64,000 bases of DNA from positions 930,001-994,000 of the forward strand of contig NZ_NEVS01000004.1 in assembly GCF_002261215.1 (NCBI RefSeq). Direction: 5' to 3'. This stretch comes from Bordetella genomosp. 11 (lineage in GTDB: Bacteria > Pseudomonadota > Gammaproteobacteria > Burkholderiales > Burkholderiaceae_B). Under the pieces are notes generated by a model, which was not told where the DNA came from, made no database searches, and saw only the letters and a list, made by a program, of their open reading frames with translations. Made by a program: the position numbers and the translations under genes. Below are positions 44,256 through 53,031 of the stretch, piece after piece (within the stretch, counting starts at the first letter, position 1; every line of letters starts with the position of its first letter).

Positions 44256-45914
44256 GTGCCCCCAGTGATCAAACAGCTCGTCAAACAGACGCGGGGCCTG
44301 CTGGCCATGGCGACACTGGCCAGTATCGGCACCGGGGCGGCCAGCGTCCTGCTGGTGGCCCAGATCAACATTGCGCTGACCGCGCCGTCGGCCGACCGGA
44401 CGCAGCTGGCATGGCGCTTCGCCGCCACCGCCGTGCTGGTGATGGTCTTCCGCATGGTGTCCGCGCTGCTGTTCGAACGCCTCAGCCAGCGTACGCATGC
44501 CGACCTGCGCCGGTCTATCGCCGAGCGCGCGGTCCACGCGGATTTCGCCTCCCAGGAACGGGTGGGCGCCGACCGCCTGCAATCCGCGCTGACGGAACAC
44601 AGCGCCAACGTGGCCCAGTACTTCGTCAGTTTGCCCGCCATCCTGACCAATACGGTCGTCGTGGCCGGCTGCCTGGTTTATATGGCCATGCTCTCGTGGC
44701 GCGTCTTCCTGGCGGCGCTGCTGGTCGTCGGACTGGGCTCGCTGGGCTATCACCTGGCCCATCTGCGCGCGATCCGGCACCTGGACGATGCCTCGCGGCA
44801 CCAGGACGCGCTGTTCGGCCACTTCCGCTCCATCAGCGGCGGCGCGAAGGAATTGCGGTTGAACCGCGGCAAGCGCCAGGCCTTCCTGGCCGACATGCTG
44901 AACGCCTCCATCGAAGCGGTACGCCGGGCGCGCACCCGCGGCATGTCGATTTTCGTGGTGTCGGCCAGCTGGAGCAGCTTCCTGATCTACGCCTTCATCG
45001 GCCTGGTGCTTTTCGTGCTGGCCACGGGCGAGCCGTCCCAGCAACGCGTCATGACGGGCTTCGCGCTGTTGTTCCTGTACATGGTCGCCCCCCTGGAGGC
45101 CTTGCTGCTGAACATCCCGCGGGCCAATCTGGCCAAGGTGGCGGCGGGGCGCATCGCCGAAGTGGCCGGCGACCTGGTGGCGCGCGAGCCGTCCGCGCCC
45201 GCCGGTTTCGCGGCACGCGGCGCGCGCGTGGAACTGCGCGGCGTCATGCACCGGTATTACCACGAGCAAAGCGATTATTTTTTCGCGCTGGGACCGGTGG
45301 ACCTGGTCCTGGATCCGGGCGAAATCGTTTTCCTGGTCGGCGGCAACGGCAGCGGCAAGACCACGCTGGCCAAGCTTCTGGTGGGCCTGTATCGCCCGGA
45401 AAGCGGCCAGGTCCTGTTCGGCGGCGAGAACATCGACGACGCGAACCGCGACCGCTATCGCCAGGCCTTCACCGCGATTTTCTCGGACTTCCATTTGTTC
45501 GACCGCTTGCTGGAGGCGCCGCGCGAGTCGCTGGATCGCGACGCCAACGGCTGGCTGGCGCGACTGCATCTGCAGCACAAGGTGCGGGTGCGCGATGGGG
45601 CGTTCGATACACGCGCGCTATCGCAAGGCCAGCGCAAGCGGCTGGCGCTGGTGGCGGCCTATCTGGAAGACCGGCCTTTCCTGGTCTTCGATGAATGGGC
45701 GGCCGACCAGGATCCGGTCTTCAAGCGGGTCTTCTACCTGGAGCTGCTGCCGGAGCTGCGGGCGCGGGGCAAGGCGGTGCTGGTCATTTCGCATGACGAC
45801 CGCTACTTCGCTGTCGCCGATCGCGTGCTGCGCATGGAAAACGGCCGTCTGTCGGAAGGCGTGCCGGCTCAGGCGGCATCCGCCCCGGATGCCCAGGCGA
45901 CCGCGCCCGCATAG
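44256..45914 (+). CDS. PvdE/SyrD-like cyclic peptide ABC exporter
   Basis: A 552-residue fused permease-ATPase half transporter. About six membrane segments fill residues 1-290. The nucleotide-binding domain has Walker A GGNGSGKTT (near 362), the signature LSQGQRKRL, Walker B LVFDEWAADQDP and the switch His in VISHDD. LSQGQRKRL and DEWAADQDP are typical of the PvdE family, which exports peptide siderophore precursors to the periplasm. The start is GTG 44256, and it reads from the ECF promoter at 44201-44225. A small ATG frame at 44236 (10 codons) precedes it and is probably not meaningful. Its last 46 nt overlap the 3' end of the convergent phosphopantetheinyl transferase gene. Confidence 0.93.
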   Translation: MPPVIKQLVKQTRGLLAMATLASIGTGAASVLLVAQINIALTAPSADRTQLAWRFAATAVLVMVFRMVSALLFERLSQRTHADLRRSIAERAVHADFASQERVGADRLQSALTEHSANVAQYFVSLPAILTNTVVVAGCLVYMAMLSWRVFLAALLVVGLGSLGYHLAHLRAIRHLDDASRHQDALFGHFRSISGGAKELRLNRGKRQAFLADMLNASIEAVRRARTRGMSIFVVSASWSSFLIYAFIGLVLFVLATGEPSQQRVMTGFALLFLYMVAPLEALLLNIPRANLAKVAAGRIAEVAGDLVAREPSAPAGFAARGARVELRGVMHRYYHEQSDYFFALGPVDLVLDPGEIVFLVGGNGSGKTTLAKLLVGLYRPESGQVLFGGENIDDANRDRYRQAFTAIFSDFHLFDRLLEAPRESLDRDANGWLARLHLQHKVRVRDGAFDTRALSQGQRKRLALVAAYLEDRPFLVFDEWAADQDPVFKRVFYLELLPELRARGKAVLVISHDDRYFAVADRVLRMENGRLSEGVPAQAASAPDAQATAPA

Positions 45915-46642
45915 GCGCCGGGCAAAGGCAGGATGCGCAGGTTCAGCGACCGCAGGAGATCGCGGTCCGCCATGGCGGCGTCCTCGCAGTGTATGGCGTG
46001 CGCATCGCTTGCCGCGGGATCGGTGCGGACTTCGACGCGCTGCAGCGCGTCGGCGATGCCGCGGCCCGTGGCTTTCAGCGCGGCTTCCTTGCATACCCAG
46101 TAGCGGTAGAACTCGTCGCGTCTGACAGCGGCGGGCGCCTGCCCCAGCAACTGTCGTTCGCGCGGGGTAAGAACGATGGCGGCCAGGGCGTCGATGTCCA
46201 GGTCCTTGCGCAGTTCGACATCGATGCCCACCGGGCGCAGACGCGAGATCGCGATCAGCGCGAGCGCGCCGGAGTGCGCCACGTTGAAATGCAGTCGCGA
46301 TCCCGGCCAGACCGGGCGCCCCGCGGCCGTATGGGCCAAGGCGATGGCGGCAGCGTCCGGCGCGGTTTCGGCGCCCGTATGGCTGGCCAGCAGGCGCTTG
46401 AGCATCGCCCGGGTCATGCCGAAACGCACCTGGTCCGCGCGGTGCCGGTAGCGGTCCATCCGCGCGCGCTCCGCGGCGTCCAGCAGCGCCAGGGCCGGCT
46501 CCGGCACAGGCGCCGCCAGGTCCAGTTCCAGGCACCATATTCGAAGGTCGCCCGGCGTGCCCGGCAGGGACAAGGGCACGGCCTGGTCTTCCCAGGCCCG
46601 CGTCCGGCGTTCTCCGTTTTCCATTCCTCGTGCGTGCCGCAT
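45869..46642 (-). CDS. 4'-phosphopantetheinyl transferase, Sfp type
   Basis: A 257-residue enzyme (251 if ATG 46624 is used) that attaches phosphopantetheine to carrier domains. The family motifs are present: HFNVAHSG, VGIDVELRKD (Mg-binding Asp and Glu) and FYRYWVCKEAALKATG with the WxxKEA catalytic element. Roughly 230-250 residues is normal for the Sfp/EntD-like broad group. It is the natural activator of the nine carrier domains seen in this window. It is convergent with the exporter and lies downstream of the MFS gene on the same strand, with a palindrome in between. Neither candidate ATG has a well-spaced Shine-Dalgarno; GAGGA abuts ATG 46624 directly, so ATG 46642 is slightly preferred. 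Confidence 0.92.
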   Translation of the reverse strand: MRHARGMENGERRTRAWEDQAVPLSLPGTPGDLRIWCLELDLAAPVPEPALALLDAAERARMDRYRHRADQVRFGMTRAMLKRLLASHTGAETAPDAAAIALAHTAAGRPVWPGSRLHFNVAHSGALALIAISRLRPVGIDVELRKDLDIDALAAIVLTPRERQLLGQAPAAVRRDEFYRYWVCKEAALKATGRGIADALQRVEVRTDPAASDAHAIHCEDAAMADRDLLRSLNLRILPLPGAYAGAVAWASGADAA

Positions 46643-46652
46643 CGGTATCGTA

Positions 46653-46671
46653 GCGCCGATTGTATCGGCGC
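46653..46671. other. Perfect 8-3-8 inverted repeat between MFS and PPTase genes
   Basis: GCGCCGAT (46653-46660), TGT, ATCGGCGC (46664-46671). It lies 18 nt after the MFS stop and about 10 nt before the phosphopantetheinyl transferase start, both on the minus strand. No T-run follows. It could be a weak terminator or a protein-binding site. Confidence 0.5.
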
Positions 46672-46689
46672 GCGGCGCGCCGGTCCCGC

Positions 46690-47952
46690 TCAGCGCGCCG
46701 GGTATTTCGCGCGCAGCGGCTTGAGCACGGCGATCGCCAGCAGGGCGGCGGCGATGTCCAGCGCGATGGCGGAGTAGAAAACCGGATGCCAGCTGGCGGT
46801 TTTCTCGTGCATCAGCGCGGCCAGCGGGCCGCCCAGGATGGATCCGATTCCCTGGGAGATATACAGCCAGCCATAGTTGGCCGTGGCATGGCGCGTGCCG
46901 AATGTGTCCGTCAGCGTGGAAGGGAACAGGGAGAAGATTTCCCCCCAGCCGAAGAAAACCACGCCGGACAGCAAGACGAAAAGCAGCGGATGTTCGCGCG
47001 TCGCCAGCCATATCGCCATCGCGCAGCCTTCCAGGGCGAAGGCGATGAACATGGTGTTCTCACGTCCGAAGCGATCGGACACCCAGCCGAAGAAAGGCCG
47101 TGTCAGGCCATTGGTAAGGCGGTCCACGGTCAGCGCCAGCGGCAGCGCGGCCATGCCGAAGACCAGAAGATCGGCGACACCGAAATCGCGCGCGAAGCTG
47201 CCCATTTGCGACGTCACCATCAGGCCGGAGGTCGACATCATCGTCATCATGACGAACATCAGCCAGAACAGCGGCTGCTTCAGCATCTCGCGCGGCGCCA
47301 GGCCGCTGGCCGCGCCGGCGGTTTGCGGCTGCGCCTGCGTCGCGGCAGCGTCCACGGGCGATCGCAATCCCTGCGCGGCGATCACGCCGATCACCGCGAA
47401 CAGCACGCCGAAGCGCCACAGGGTGTTTTCCAGGCCGGACTCCGCCAGGGCGCTGGCGATGGGGAAGGTCGTCAGGATGGCGCCCATGCCGTAGCCGGCG
47501 GCAACCATGCCGGCGGCGAAGCCGCGCCGGTCGGAAAACCAGCGCACCATCAGGCCGACCACGCCGACATAGACGATGCCCGTGCCCAGGCCGCCCACGA
47601 TGCCGTAGGTCAGGTAAAGCATGCCGATGCTGCCGGCCGATGCGGCCAGGATCCAGCTGCATCCGGACATCAGCGTGCCCAGGGCGATGAGACGCCGCGG
47701 ACCGAAGCGGTCGATCAGGCTGCCCTGGAAGGGCGAGAAAAAGGTCTGCAGCACGATCAGCAGCGAAAAGGTGATCTGCAGTTCGGACAGCGGTACGCCC
47801 AGCTTGGCGGACAGGGGCTTGGTGAAAAGCGCCCAGACATATTGGGGACTGGAAATGGCCATCATGCAGATCAGGCCAAGTCCCAGCTGGGTCCAGCGAT
47901 TGCCCAGGATGTCCCTGGGTGTGTCGAGTGCGGCTTCCGTGGATACGCTCAT
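46690..47952 (-). CDS. OFA-type MFS transporter (oxalate/formate antiporter family)
   Basis: A 420-residue, 12-segment major facilitator. It has the family loop FQGSLIDRFGPRRL between segments 2 and 3, a repeated cytoplasmic motif FGWVSDRFGREN between 8 and 9, and the central hydrophilic linker with Ala/Gln (near residues 200-225). Related proteins exchange small mono- and dicarboxylates. The substrate is not determined here. The gene follows the DSD1-family enzyme after 181 nt, in line with a Bug receptor and an M81 protein, so uptake of the substrate processed by that set is the likely job. ATG 47952 has GGAG 8 nt upstream; longer upstream frames overlapping the next gene are not real. I see no feature linking it to siderophore export. 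Confidence 0.88.
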   Translation of the reverse strand: MSVSTEAALDTPRDILGNRWTQLGLGLICMMAISSPQYVWALFTKPLSAKLGVPLSELQITFSLLIVLQTFFSPFQGSLIDRFGPRRLIALGTLMSGCSWILAASAGSIGMLYLTYGIVGGLGTGIVYVGVVGLMVRWFSDRRGFAAGMVAAGYGMGAILTTFPIASALAESGLENTLWRFGVLFAVIGVIAAQGLRSPVDAAATQAQPQTAGAASGLAPREMLKQPLFWLMFVMMTMMSTSGLMVTSQMGSFARDFGVADLLVFGMAALPLALTVDRLTNGLTRPFFGWVSDRFGRENTMFIAFALEGCAMAIWLATREHPLLFVLLSGVVFFGWGEIFSLFPSTLTDTFGTRHATANYGWLYISQGIGSILGGPLAALMHEKTASWHPVFYSAIALDIAAALLAIAVLKPLRAKYPAR

Positions 47953-48133
47953 GAGATGGCTCCAGGCCTTGTTGGTCTGGAGTAAGCCTGATGCAAAGCT
48001 TGTGCCAACTCCACGGCGGGGCGATGCGCCTTGGGCATGCGGTTCATGCCCCGGTCCGTGGCCGCCCGGCACGCACTTATGGTGCAGCGCATGCCCCTGC
48101 GTGGTGCGGCGTCGGGGGTATCCTGTCGCCGGC

Positions 48134-49294
48134 CTACCAGCCGCGGAAGCGCGGCCAGTGCGCGACGACCCGGCCGGAATCGTCCTGGATGACGTGATAC
48201 ATCTCGTGCTGGGCACCGGTGGCGCAGGCGTGGTTGGGCAATATCCGCACCATCGTGCCCAGCGGCAGGTCGGGCAGCGTCGCCGTGCTGCCGGGACGCA
48301 GGGCCAGGATGCCTTGTTCCTGGTTGGTCTCGCGCATGACCAGGTCCGCATACGGCTTGCCATCGATGTCGCATACCACGCCGTAATACTGGTCGACTTT
48401 CTGCTTGGCCGTGCCGCGGTCGCGCGACATCGCCATCCATCCGGCGTCGACCAGGATCCAGCCTTTGTCCTCCTGATGGCCGATCACCGTGGTCAGCACG
48501 CTGAGCGCGATGTCGTCCTGGCGGCAAACGCCCAGGCCCGCCATGAACAGGTCGAAGAATACGAAGACGCCCGCGCGCAGCTCGGTGACGCCCGTCAGGT
48601 CGCGGCTGAACAGGGCGGTCGGCGTCGAGCCCACGCTGACGACGGGGCAGGGCAGCCCGGCCGCGCGCAGCGCTTGCGCGCAGGAGACCGCCGCGGCCCG
48701 TTCGCGTTCGGCCATGGCTTCGATGGCCTGGGTGGTATCGCAGTTATAGGATTCGCCGGCATGGGTCATCACGCCGCGCAGTTCCGCGCCGTGGTCCTGC
48801 AGCGCGCGTCCGATGGCCAGCAGGCGGTCCGTCTGGCCCGGTGCCACGCCGGCCCGATGCCCGTCCGAATCGATCTCGATCAGGCAGGGAATGCGCATCC
48901 CGCTGGCGCGGGATTTATCCGCCACCGCCCGCGCGCCGTCGACGCTGTCGACCACGATGGTCAGGTCCACGCCCTGCTGCCGCAGCGCTACCACGCGGTC
49001 CAGTTTGTTGGGGGCGATACCCACGGCGTACAGGATGTCCTTCACGCCGGCCTGCGCGAACTGCTCCGCTTCCTGCAACGTCGAGACGGTCGCGGGCCCT
49101 TGCGGCGTATCCATGACCCGGCGCGCGACGTCCATGGATTTCGGGGTTTTCAGGTGCGGGCGCAGTTGCACGCCAAGGGCGCGGGCGCGCTCGCGCATGC
49201 GTTCGATATTGGCCGTCATGCGGCGTTCGTCCAGCACCAGGCTGGGCGTTTCCTGTCCTTGCAGGCGGTCGTGATCGATGATCGACGTGGTCAC
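48134..49294 (-). CDS. DSD1-family PLP enzyme (D-threonine aldolase / D-serine dehydratase-like)
   Basis: A 386-residue fold-type III PLP enzyme. The cofactor Lys lies in RPHLKTPKS near residue 49. The C-terminal metal site characteristic of the family is visible as PNHACAT (His-x-Cys) followed by HEMYHV. Known members cleave or dehydrate D-beta-hydroxy amino acids, including D-threonine, D-serine and D-threo-3-hydroxyaspartate. Which one applies cannot be read by eye. The start is GTG 49294 with GGAG about 6 nt upstream; the nearby ATG is out of frame. It begins 15 nt after the M81 gene and is part of the Bug-M81-DSD1-MFS operon, consistent with a catabolic role. Confidence 0.88.
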   Translation of the reverse strand: MTTSIIDHDRLQGQETPSLVLDERRMTANIERMRERARALGVQLRPHLKTPKSMDVARRVMDTPQGPATVSTLQEAEQFAQAGVKDILYAVGIAPNKLDRVVALRQQGVDLTIVVDSVDGARAVADKSRASGMRIPCLIEIDSDGHRAGVAPGQTDRLLAIGRALQDHGAELRGVMTHAGESYNCDTTQAIEAMAERERAAAVSCAQALRAAGLPCPVVSVGSTPTALFSRDLTGVTELRAGVFVFFDLFMAGLGVCRQDDIALSVLTTVIGHQEDKGWILVDAGWMAMSRDRGTAKQKVDQYYGVVCDIDGKPYADLVMRETNQEQGILALRPGSTATLPDLPLGTMVRILPNHACATGAQHEMYHVIQDDSGRVVAHWPRFRGW

Positions 49295-49309
49295 GAAGTC
49301 TCCATGGGT

Positions 49310-50845
49310 TTAATGGGACAGCCGTACGGTCGGCGTCCATTCGGTATCGGGGTCCAGCGGCACGACGGGGCGCGGCAGGCGCCGGAAGTCGAAGCGCGAC
49401 AGGATGGGCGAGGTCAGCCCCGGCGCGTCGACGCTATGGATGCGCTCCGGCGGAAAGAACTCGTCGAAAGCGGCACGGAAATGACCGCGCGATTTGACCA
49501 CGACGGTGCGTGCCGCGCCGATGTCCAGCCCGAACATTTCGAAGAAAGTGGGTTCGTGGCACTGGTGGCGGTGGGTGATGACGACGATCTGGATGCCGTC
49601 GACGGCGATCAAGGCCGAAGGGCCCAGGTCGAAGCTGCACCCCGCCAGCTGGCCGCGCCGCCCCACGCCCTTGCCGTCGCGCAGCGCCACCACGGTGGCA
49701 TCGGCCTCGAAGGGCTCGGAATAGCGCGTGGTTTCGCTGCGGTTGAAGCGTGCCCGCAGGGCCGCGCCCACGCCGGCCGCATGCGCGTCGGCGGCCAGTT
49801 CGGGATCGGTGACGACACCGGCAATCACCCCGCGCGCGCCGGCCTTCAGTAGCGCCCGCAACAGGTAAGGCGTGTTGCCCCGCGCGCCGCCGCCCGGATT
49901 GTCGGCCACGTCCGCCAGCAGGACCGGCGGCCGCGCGGCATCGTTGCCCGTCGCCACGGCCAGGGCCACCGCGTCGTCCAGCGGCATCAATTGGGGAAAG
50001 AAGGCGGCGCGGTCGCGCCATGCCGGCGTGACCAGGTCCAGCGCCGTGCGCCGGGCCAGTTCGGCGTCGCCGCGCGTGGTAACCAGGACCGTCAAGCCAT
50101 TCTTCGGCGTATCGCCATAGGCGAATCCGCCCATCGCCGACACGTTCAGGATGCGCGGATCGTCCAGCGCTTCCGCCTTGTGGATCATGTCCGCGTAGGG
50201 GCCGGTGCCCGCCGCGGTCAGCAACTGCGTGGGCGGCGCGCAGACCGGCATGCGGACATGGGCGACTTCCACGCGCAGGCCGGCCAGCAGCTCGCGCAAG
50301 ACGTCAGCGGCTTCCGCGCCGCGTTCGGCCATGTCGACGTGCGGATTGCGGCGATAGGAAATCAAGGTGTCGACCTGGTCGACCATGCGGTCCGAGACAT
50401 TGGCGTGCAGATCCACCGTGGCGACGATCGGTACCTTCGGACCGACGATGCGCCGCACGGTTTCGAAGACCAGGCCGTCGGGGTCGTCCTCCTCGGTGGT
50501 GATCGCCGCGCCGTGCTCACAGATATAGACGCCGTCCAGGGGCAGGGCCGCGCGCAGGCGGCTCTCGAACTGCGCCAGCGTATCGGCGAAGAAACCGTGT
50601 TCCACCGGCCCGCCGGATTCCGCGTTGGCGAACAGGATGGGCACCGGCGTCCATTCCGCGGTGGCATCCATGCGGCGCACGAAGGCGGGGATTTCCGGCG
50701 TCATGCGAGGCGTCGCGTCGCGCGCGTCGCGCATCAGCTCCGCGCCGGCCAGATAGGCGCGCGATACGAAGTCTTCGCGGGTGGAGACCGGCGCGTAGCG
50801 GTTGGATTCGATGGCGAAGCCCAGCAGGGCAATGCGTAGGGACAT
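49310..50845 (-). CDS. M81-family metallopeptidase-like protein (MlrC-type)
   Basis: A 511-residue protein of the MlrC/DUF1485 family, named after microcystinase C but widespread in soil proteobacteria with mostly unknown substrates. Visible conserved parts are GFAIESNRYAPV at the N-terminus (usually E-x-N), YICEHGAA, VATVDLHANVSD (Asp-x-His metal-site region), SYRRNPHVDMAERG, LLADVADNPGGGARGNT and VVKSRGHFRAAF near the end. The length fits the family. It starts 7 nt after the Bug receptor gene in the minus-strand operon and runs into the DSD1-family gene. Hydrolysis of an amide or lactam upstream of the PLP enzyme is a reasonable inference, not shown. Confidence 0.9.
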   Translation of the reverse strand: MSLRIALLGFAIESNRYAPVSTREDFVSRAYLAGAELMRDARDATPRMTPEIPAFVRRMDATAEWTPVPILFANAESGGPVEHGFFADTLAQFESRLRAALPLDGVYICEHGAAITTEEDDPDGLVFETVRRIVGPKVPIVATVDLHANVSDRMVDQVDTLISYRRNPHVDMAERGAEAADVLRELLAGLRVEVAHVRMPVCAPPTQLLTAAGTGPYADMIHKAEALDDPRILNVSAMGGFAYGDTPKNGLTVLVTTRGDAELARRTALDLVTPAWRDRAAFFPQLMPLDDAVALAVATGNDAARPPVLLADVADNPGGGARGNTPYLLRALLKAGARGVIAGVVTDPELAADAHAAGVGAALRARFNRSETTRYSEPFEADATVVALRDGKGVGRRGQLAGCSFDLGPSALIAVDGIQIVVITHRHQCHEPTFFEMFGLDIGAARTVVVKSRGHFRAAFDEFFPPERIHSVDAPGLTSPILSRFDFRRLPRPVVPLDPDTEWTPTVRLSH

Positions 50846-50852
50846 GGCGTGA

Positions 50853-51848
50853 TCAATCCTGTTTCTCGATATGGGCGTCGGTGATCAGGTCGCCCCATTT
50901 GCGCTGCTCGGCCGCGATGAAGCGCGCGAACTCCTCCGGTGTGCCGGGCGTGCCCGGCGAGGCGCTGGTGTTGGCCAGATCCTTGGCCAGGGAATCGCTG
51001 ACCAGCACTTTCCGCAACGATTGCGACAGGCGGTCGATGATGGGCTGCGGCGTGCCGGCCGGGAACACCAGGCCGCCCCAGGATACATTCTCGTAGCCCT
51101 TCAGGCCCAGTTCGTTCAAGGTGGGCATGTCGGGGAACAGCGCCACGCGATCCTTGCTGGTGATCGCCAGGGCTCGCAGCTTGCCGCTCTTGACCAGGGG
51201 ATAGGCCACGGACGCATTGGTGAATGTGTAGTCCAGCCGTCCGCCCGCCAGGTCGGACAGCGACGCGGGATCGCCGTTGTAGGGAATGAACATCACGTCC
51301 ACGCCTGCCATCTGCTTGAACAGTTCGCCCGCCATTTGGCCGCTGCTGCCGATGCCCGCCGCGCCATACGACATCTTGCCGGGCTCGCGCTTGGCCTGGG
51401 CGATCAGGTCCGCAACCGTATGGATCGGCGAATCGCCGCGTACCACGAGCAGGTTATAGACGGCGAACATCTGGCCTACCGGCGCGAAATCCTTGACGGC
51501 GTCGTAGGGCAGTTTTTTGAACAGCGCCGGATTGACCGCCAGCGTATTGATATTGCCGTAGCCCAGCGTGTAGCCGTCCGGGGCCGCGCGCTTGATCTGC
51601 GCCATGCCGATGTTGCCGGCCGCGCCCGGGCGGTTCTCCACGACGAAGTTCGCGCCGGTATCCTCGGCCACGTGCTTGAGCACAATCCGGCTGAGCACGT
51701 CGGCCGAGCCGCCGGCCGCCGAGGCAATGATGACCGTGACGGGCCGGTTGGGCCAGTCGGAGCCGGCGGCGTGGGCGGTGGATGCCAGCAGTCCCAGCGC
51801 GCCGGCGGCGATCAGGGTGGTCCAGGCATGGGCAAGGGTACGTCGCAT
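50853..51848 (-). CDS. Bug/TctC-family periplasmic solute-binding protein
   Basis: A 331-residue tripartite tricarboxylate transporter receptor of the Bug family. It has a signal peptide (hydrophobic run ending STAHA|AG), then the family core WPNRPVTVIIASAAGGSAD, VENRPGAAGNIGM, PDGYTLGYGN and FIPYNGDPASLSDL. Bug proteins bind small carboxylates or amino acids in the periplasm; many lack linked TctA/TctB membrane genes, as here. ATG 51848 is preceded by GGAGG at 6 nt. The upstream extension of the frame is not translated. It is the first gene of the minus-strand operon that continues into the M81, DSD1 and MFS genes, and it diverges from a LysR gene. Confidence 0.93.
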   Translation of the reverse strand: MRRTLAHAWTTLIAAGALGLLASTAHAAGSDWPNRPVTVIIASAAGGSADVLSRIVLKHVAEDTGANFVVENRPGAAGNIGMAQIKRAAPDGYTLGYGNINTLAVNPALFKKLPYDAVKDFAPVGQMFAVYNLLVVRGDSPIHTVADLIAQAKREPGKMSYGAAGIGSSGQMAGELFKQMAGVDVMFIPYNGDPASLSDLAGGRLDYTFTNASVAYPLVKSGKLRALAITSKDRVALFPDMPTLNELGLKGYENVSWGGLVFPAGTPQPIIDRLSQSLRKVLVSDSLAKDLANTSASPGTPGTPEEFARFIAAEQRKWGDLITDAHIEKQD

Positions 51849-52023
51849 ACAACCTCCAGGATGGGGAGCGAGGCCGCGCCGCTGGCCGGTCCCCGCCGGA
51901 TACACGGGCGGGCCCGTGTCCATGGCTGGTGCGGCCGCCGTGAACGGCAATGAGGTAAAGCACGGATGCCGCAAGTATGGAGATAAGGCTAAAGTCCCGG
52001 GTTAACCGGCAATGAATCCATTC

Positions 52024-52039
52024 TTAAGCCGGGGCTTAA
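52024..52039. promoter_or_regulatory. Perfect palindrome TTAAGCC-GG-GGCTTAA in the Bug/LysR divergent region
   Basis: Seven-base arms (52024-52030 and 52033-52039) with a 2-nt centre, 13 nt before the LysR TTG start. It lies in the 203-nt gap between the divergent lysR-like gene and the Bug-M81-DSD1-MFS operon. It is a candidate autoregulatory or operator site for the LysR protein, although it does not fit the exact T-N11-A spacing. Confidence 0.55.
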
Positions 52040-52051
52040 TGGAGCAAGGGG

Positions 52052-52963
52052 TTGCTGTCCAGCGAAGACCTGCGTTTTTTCCTGACCGTGGTGGCCGCGC
52101 GCTCGTTGGCGGAAGCGGCGCGCACGCTGGATGTGACACCGCCCGCCGTCACCCAGCGGCTGGCGGGACTGGAAAGGCGCCTGGGCATCCGGCTGGTCGA
52201 ACGGACCGGCCGGCGCATCGCGCTTACCGACGAAGGCGAGCTGCTGGCCGCGCGCGGGCGCCGGATCTGCGAGGACCTCGGTCAGTTGGCCGATACGCTG
52301 GGCAGCCGCGGCAGCGTCATCGCGGGACATCTGCGCGTCCTCGCGCCCCTGGGATTCGGCCACCGCTACGTGGGGCCCGCCGTCGCGCGGGTGCGGCGCG
52401 ATTACCCCGAAGTCACCGCCACGCTGACGCTGTCAGACCGCCCCGGCCGCGTGGCCGAGGACGGGTGGGACGTCCTGGTCCATATCGGCGAATTGCGCGA
52501 TTCGGCGCTGGTCATGCATCGCATCGCGGCCAACCGGCGCATCCTCTGCGCCGCGCCCGCCTACCTGCGGCGGCGCGGCATGCCGGCCCGTCCGGAGGAC
52601 TTGCGGACGCACGAATGCATCGCCCTGCGGGAAAACGACGAGGACGTCACGCTCTGGCGTTTCACCGACGCGCGCGGCGAAACGGCCAGTGTGCGCATCG
52701 ATCCGGTCCTGGCCAGCACGGAAGGGGCGGTGGTCCATGATTGGGCGGTCGCGGGCATGGGCATTATGGTCAGGTCGGAATGGGATGTCGCGGGCGACCT
52801 GCGCGATGGCCGGCTGGTCGCGCTGCTGCCGGGTTGGCGCCTGCCCGATGCGGATGTGATCGCGCTGTTGCCCTCGCGCCAGGAGCGCTCCGCCCGGACT
52901 TCCCATTTCCTGACGTGCCTGCGGGCGGAGGTGCAGGCGCATCCCTGGACGGTGGCCGGCTGA
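52052..52963 (+). CDS. LysR-family transcriptional regulator
   Basis: A 303-residue LTTR. The N-terminal winged helix-turn-helix (residues 1-60) contains the standard FLTVVAARSLAEAARTLDVTPPAVTQRLAGLERRLG pattern, followed by a linker helix and a type 2 periplasmic-binding fold effector domain. The start is TTG 52052, with GGAG 7 nt before it; the ATG at 52039 is in another frame. It is transcribed away from the Bug-M81-DSD1-MFS operon and probably controls it. The palindrome at 52024-52039 lies directly in front of the gene. The effector-domain sequence (GHLRVLAPLGFGHRYVGP) resembles the CrgA/YhjC subgroup often found beside small-acid catabolic genes. Confidence 0.92.
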   Translation: MLSSEDLRFFLTVVAARSLAEAARTLDVTPPAVTQRLAGLERRLGIRLVERTGRRIALTDEGELLAARGRRICEDLGQLADTLGSRGSVIAGHLRVLAPLGFGHRYVGPAVARVRRDYPEVTATLTLSDRPGRVAEDGWDVLVHIGELRDSALVMHRIAANRRILCAAPAYLRRRGMPARPEDLRTHECIALRENDEDVTLWRFTDARGETASVRIDPVLASTEGAVVHDWAVAGMGIMVRSEWDVAGDLRDGRLVALLPGWRLPDADVIALLPSRQERSARTSHFLTCLRAEVQAHPWTVAG

Positions 52964-53031
52964 CAAGAAGCTGTCAAACTTGCCGGGCAACATGTGCAGG
53001 ACCGAACGCCGCCCGGCAAGGAGAGAACCGC

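Noticed and set aside
46643..47011. Longer form of the phosphopantetheinyl transferase overlapping the MFS gene
   Set aside because: The extra residues are antisense-like and the enzyme family begins near ATG 46642 or 46624.
47953..48363. N-terminal extension of the MFS transporter upstream of 47952
   Set aside because: The extension is Arg/Pro-rich, overlaps the DSD1 gene in another frame, and ATG 47952 has a well-placed GGAG.
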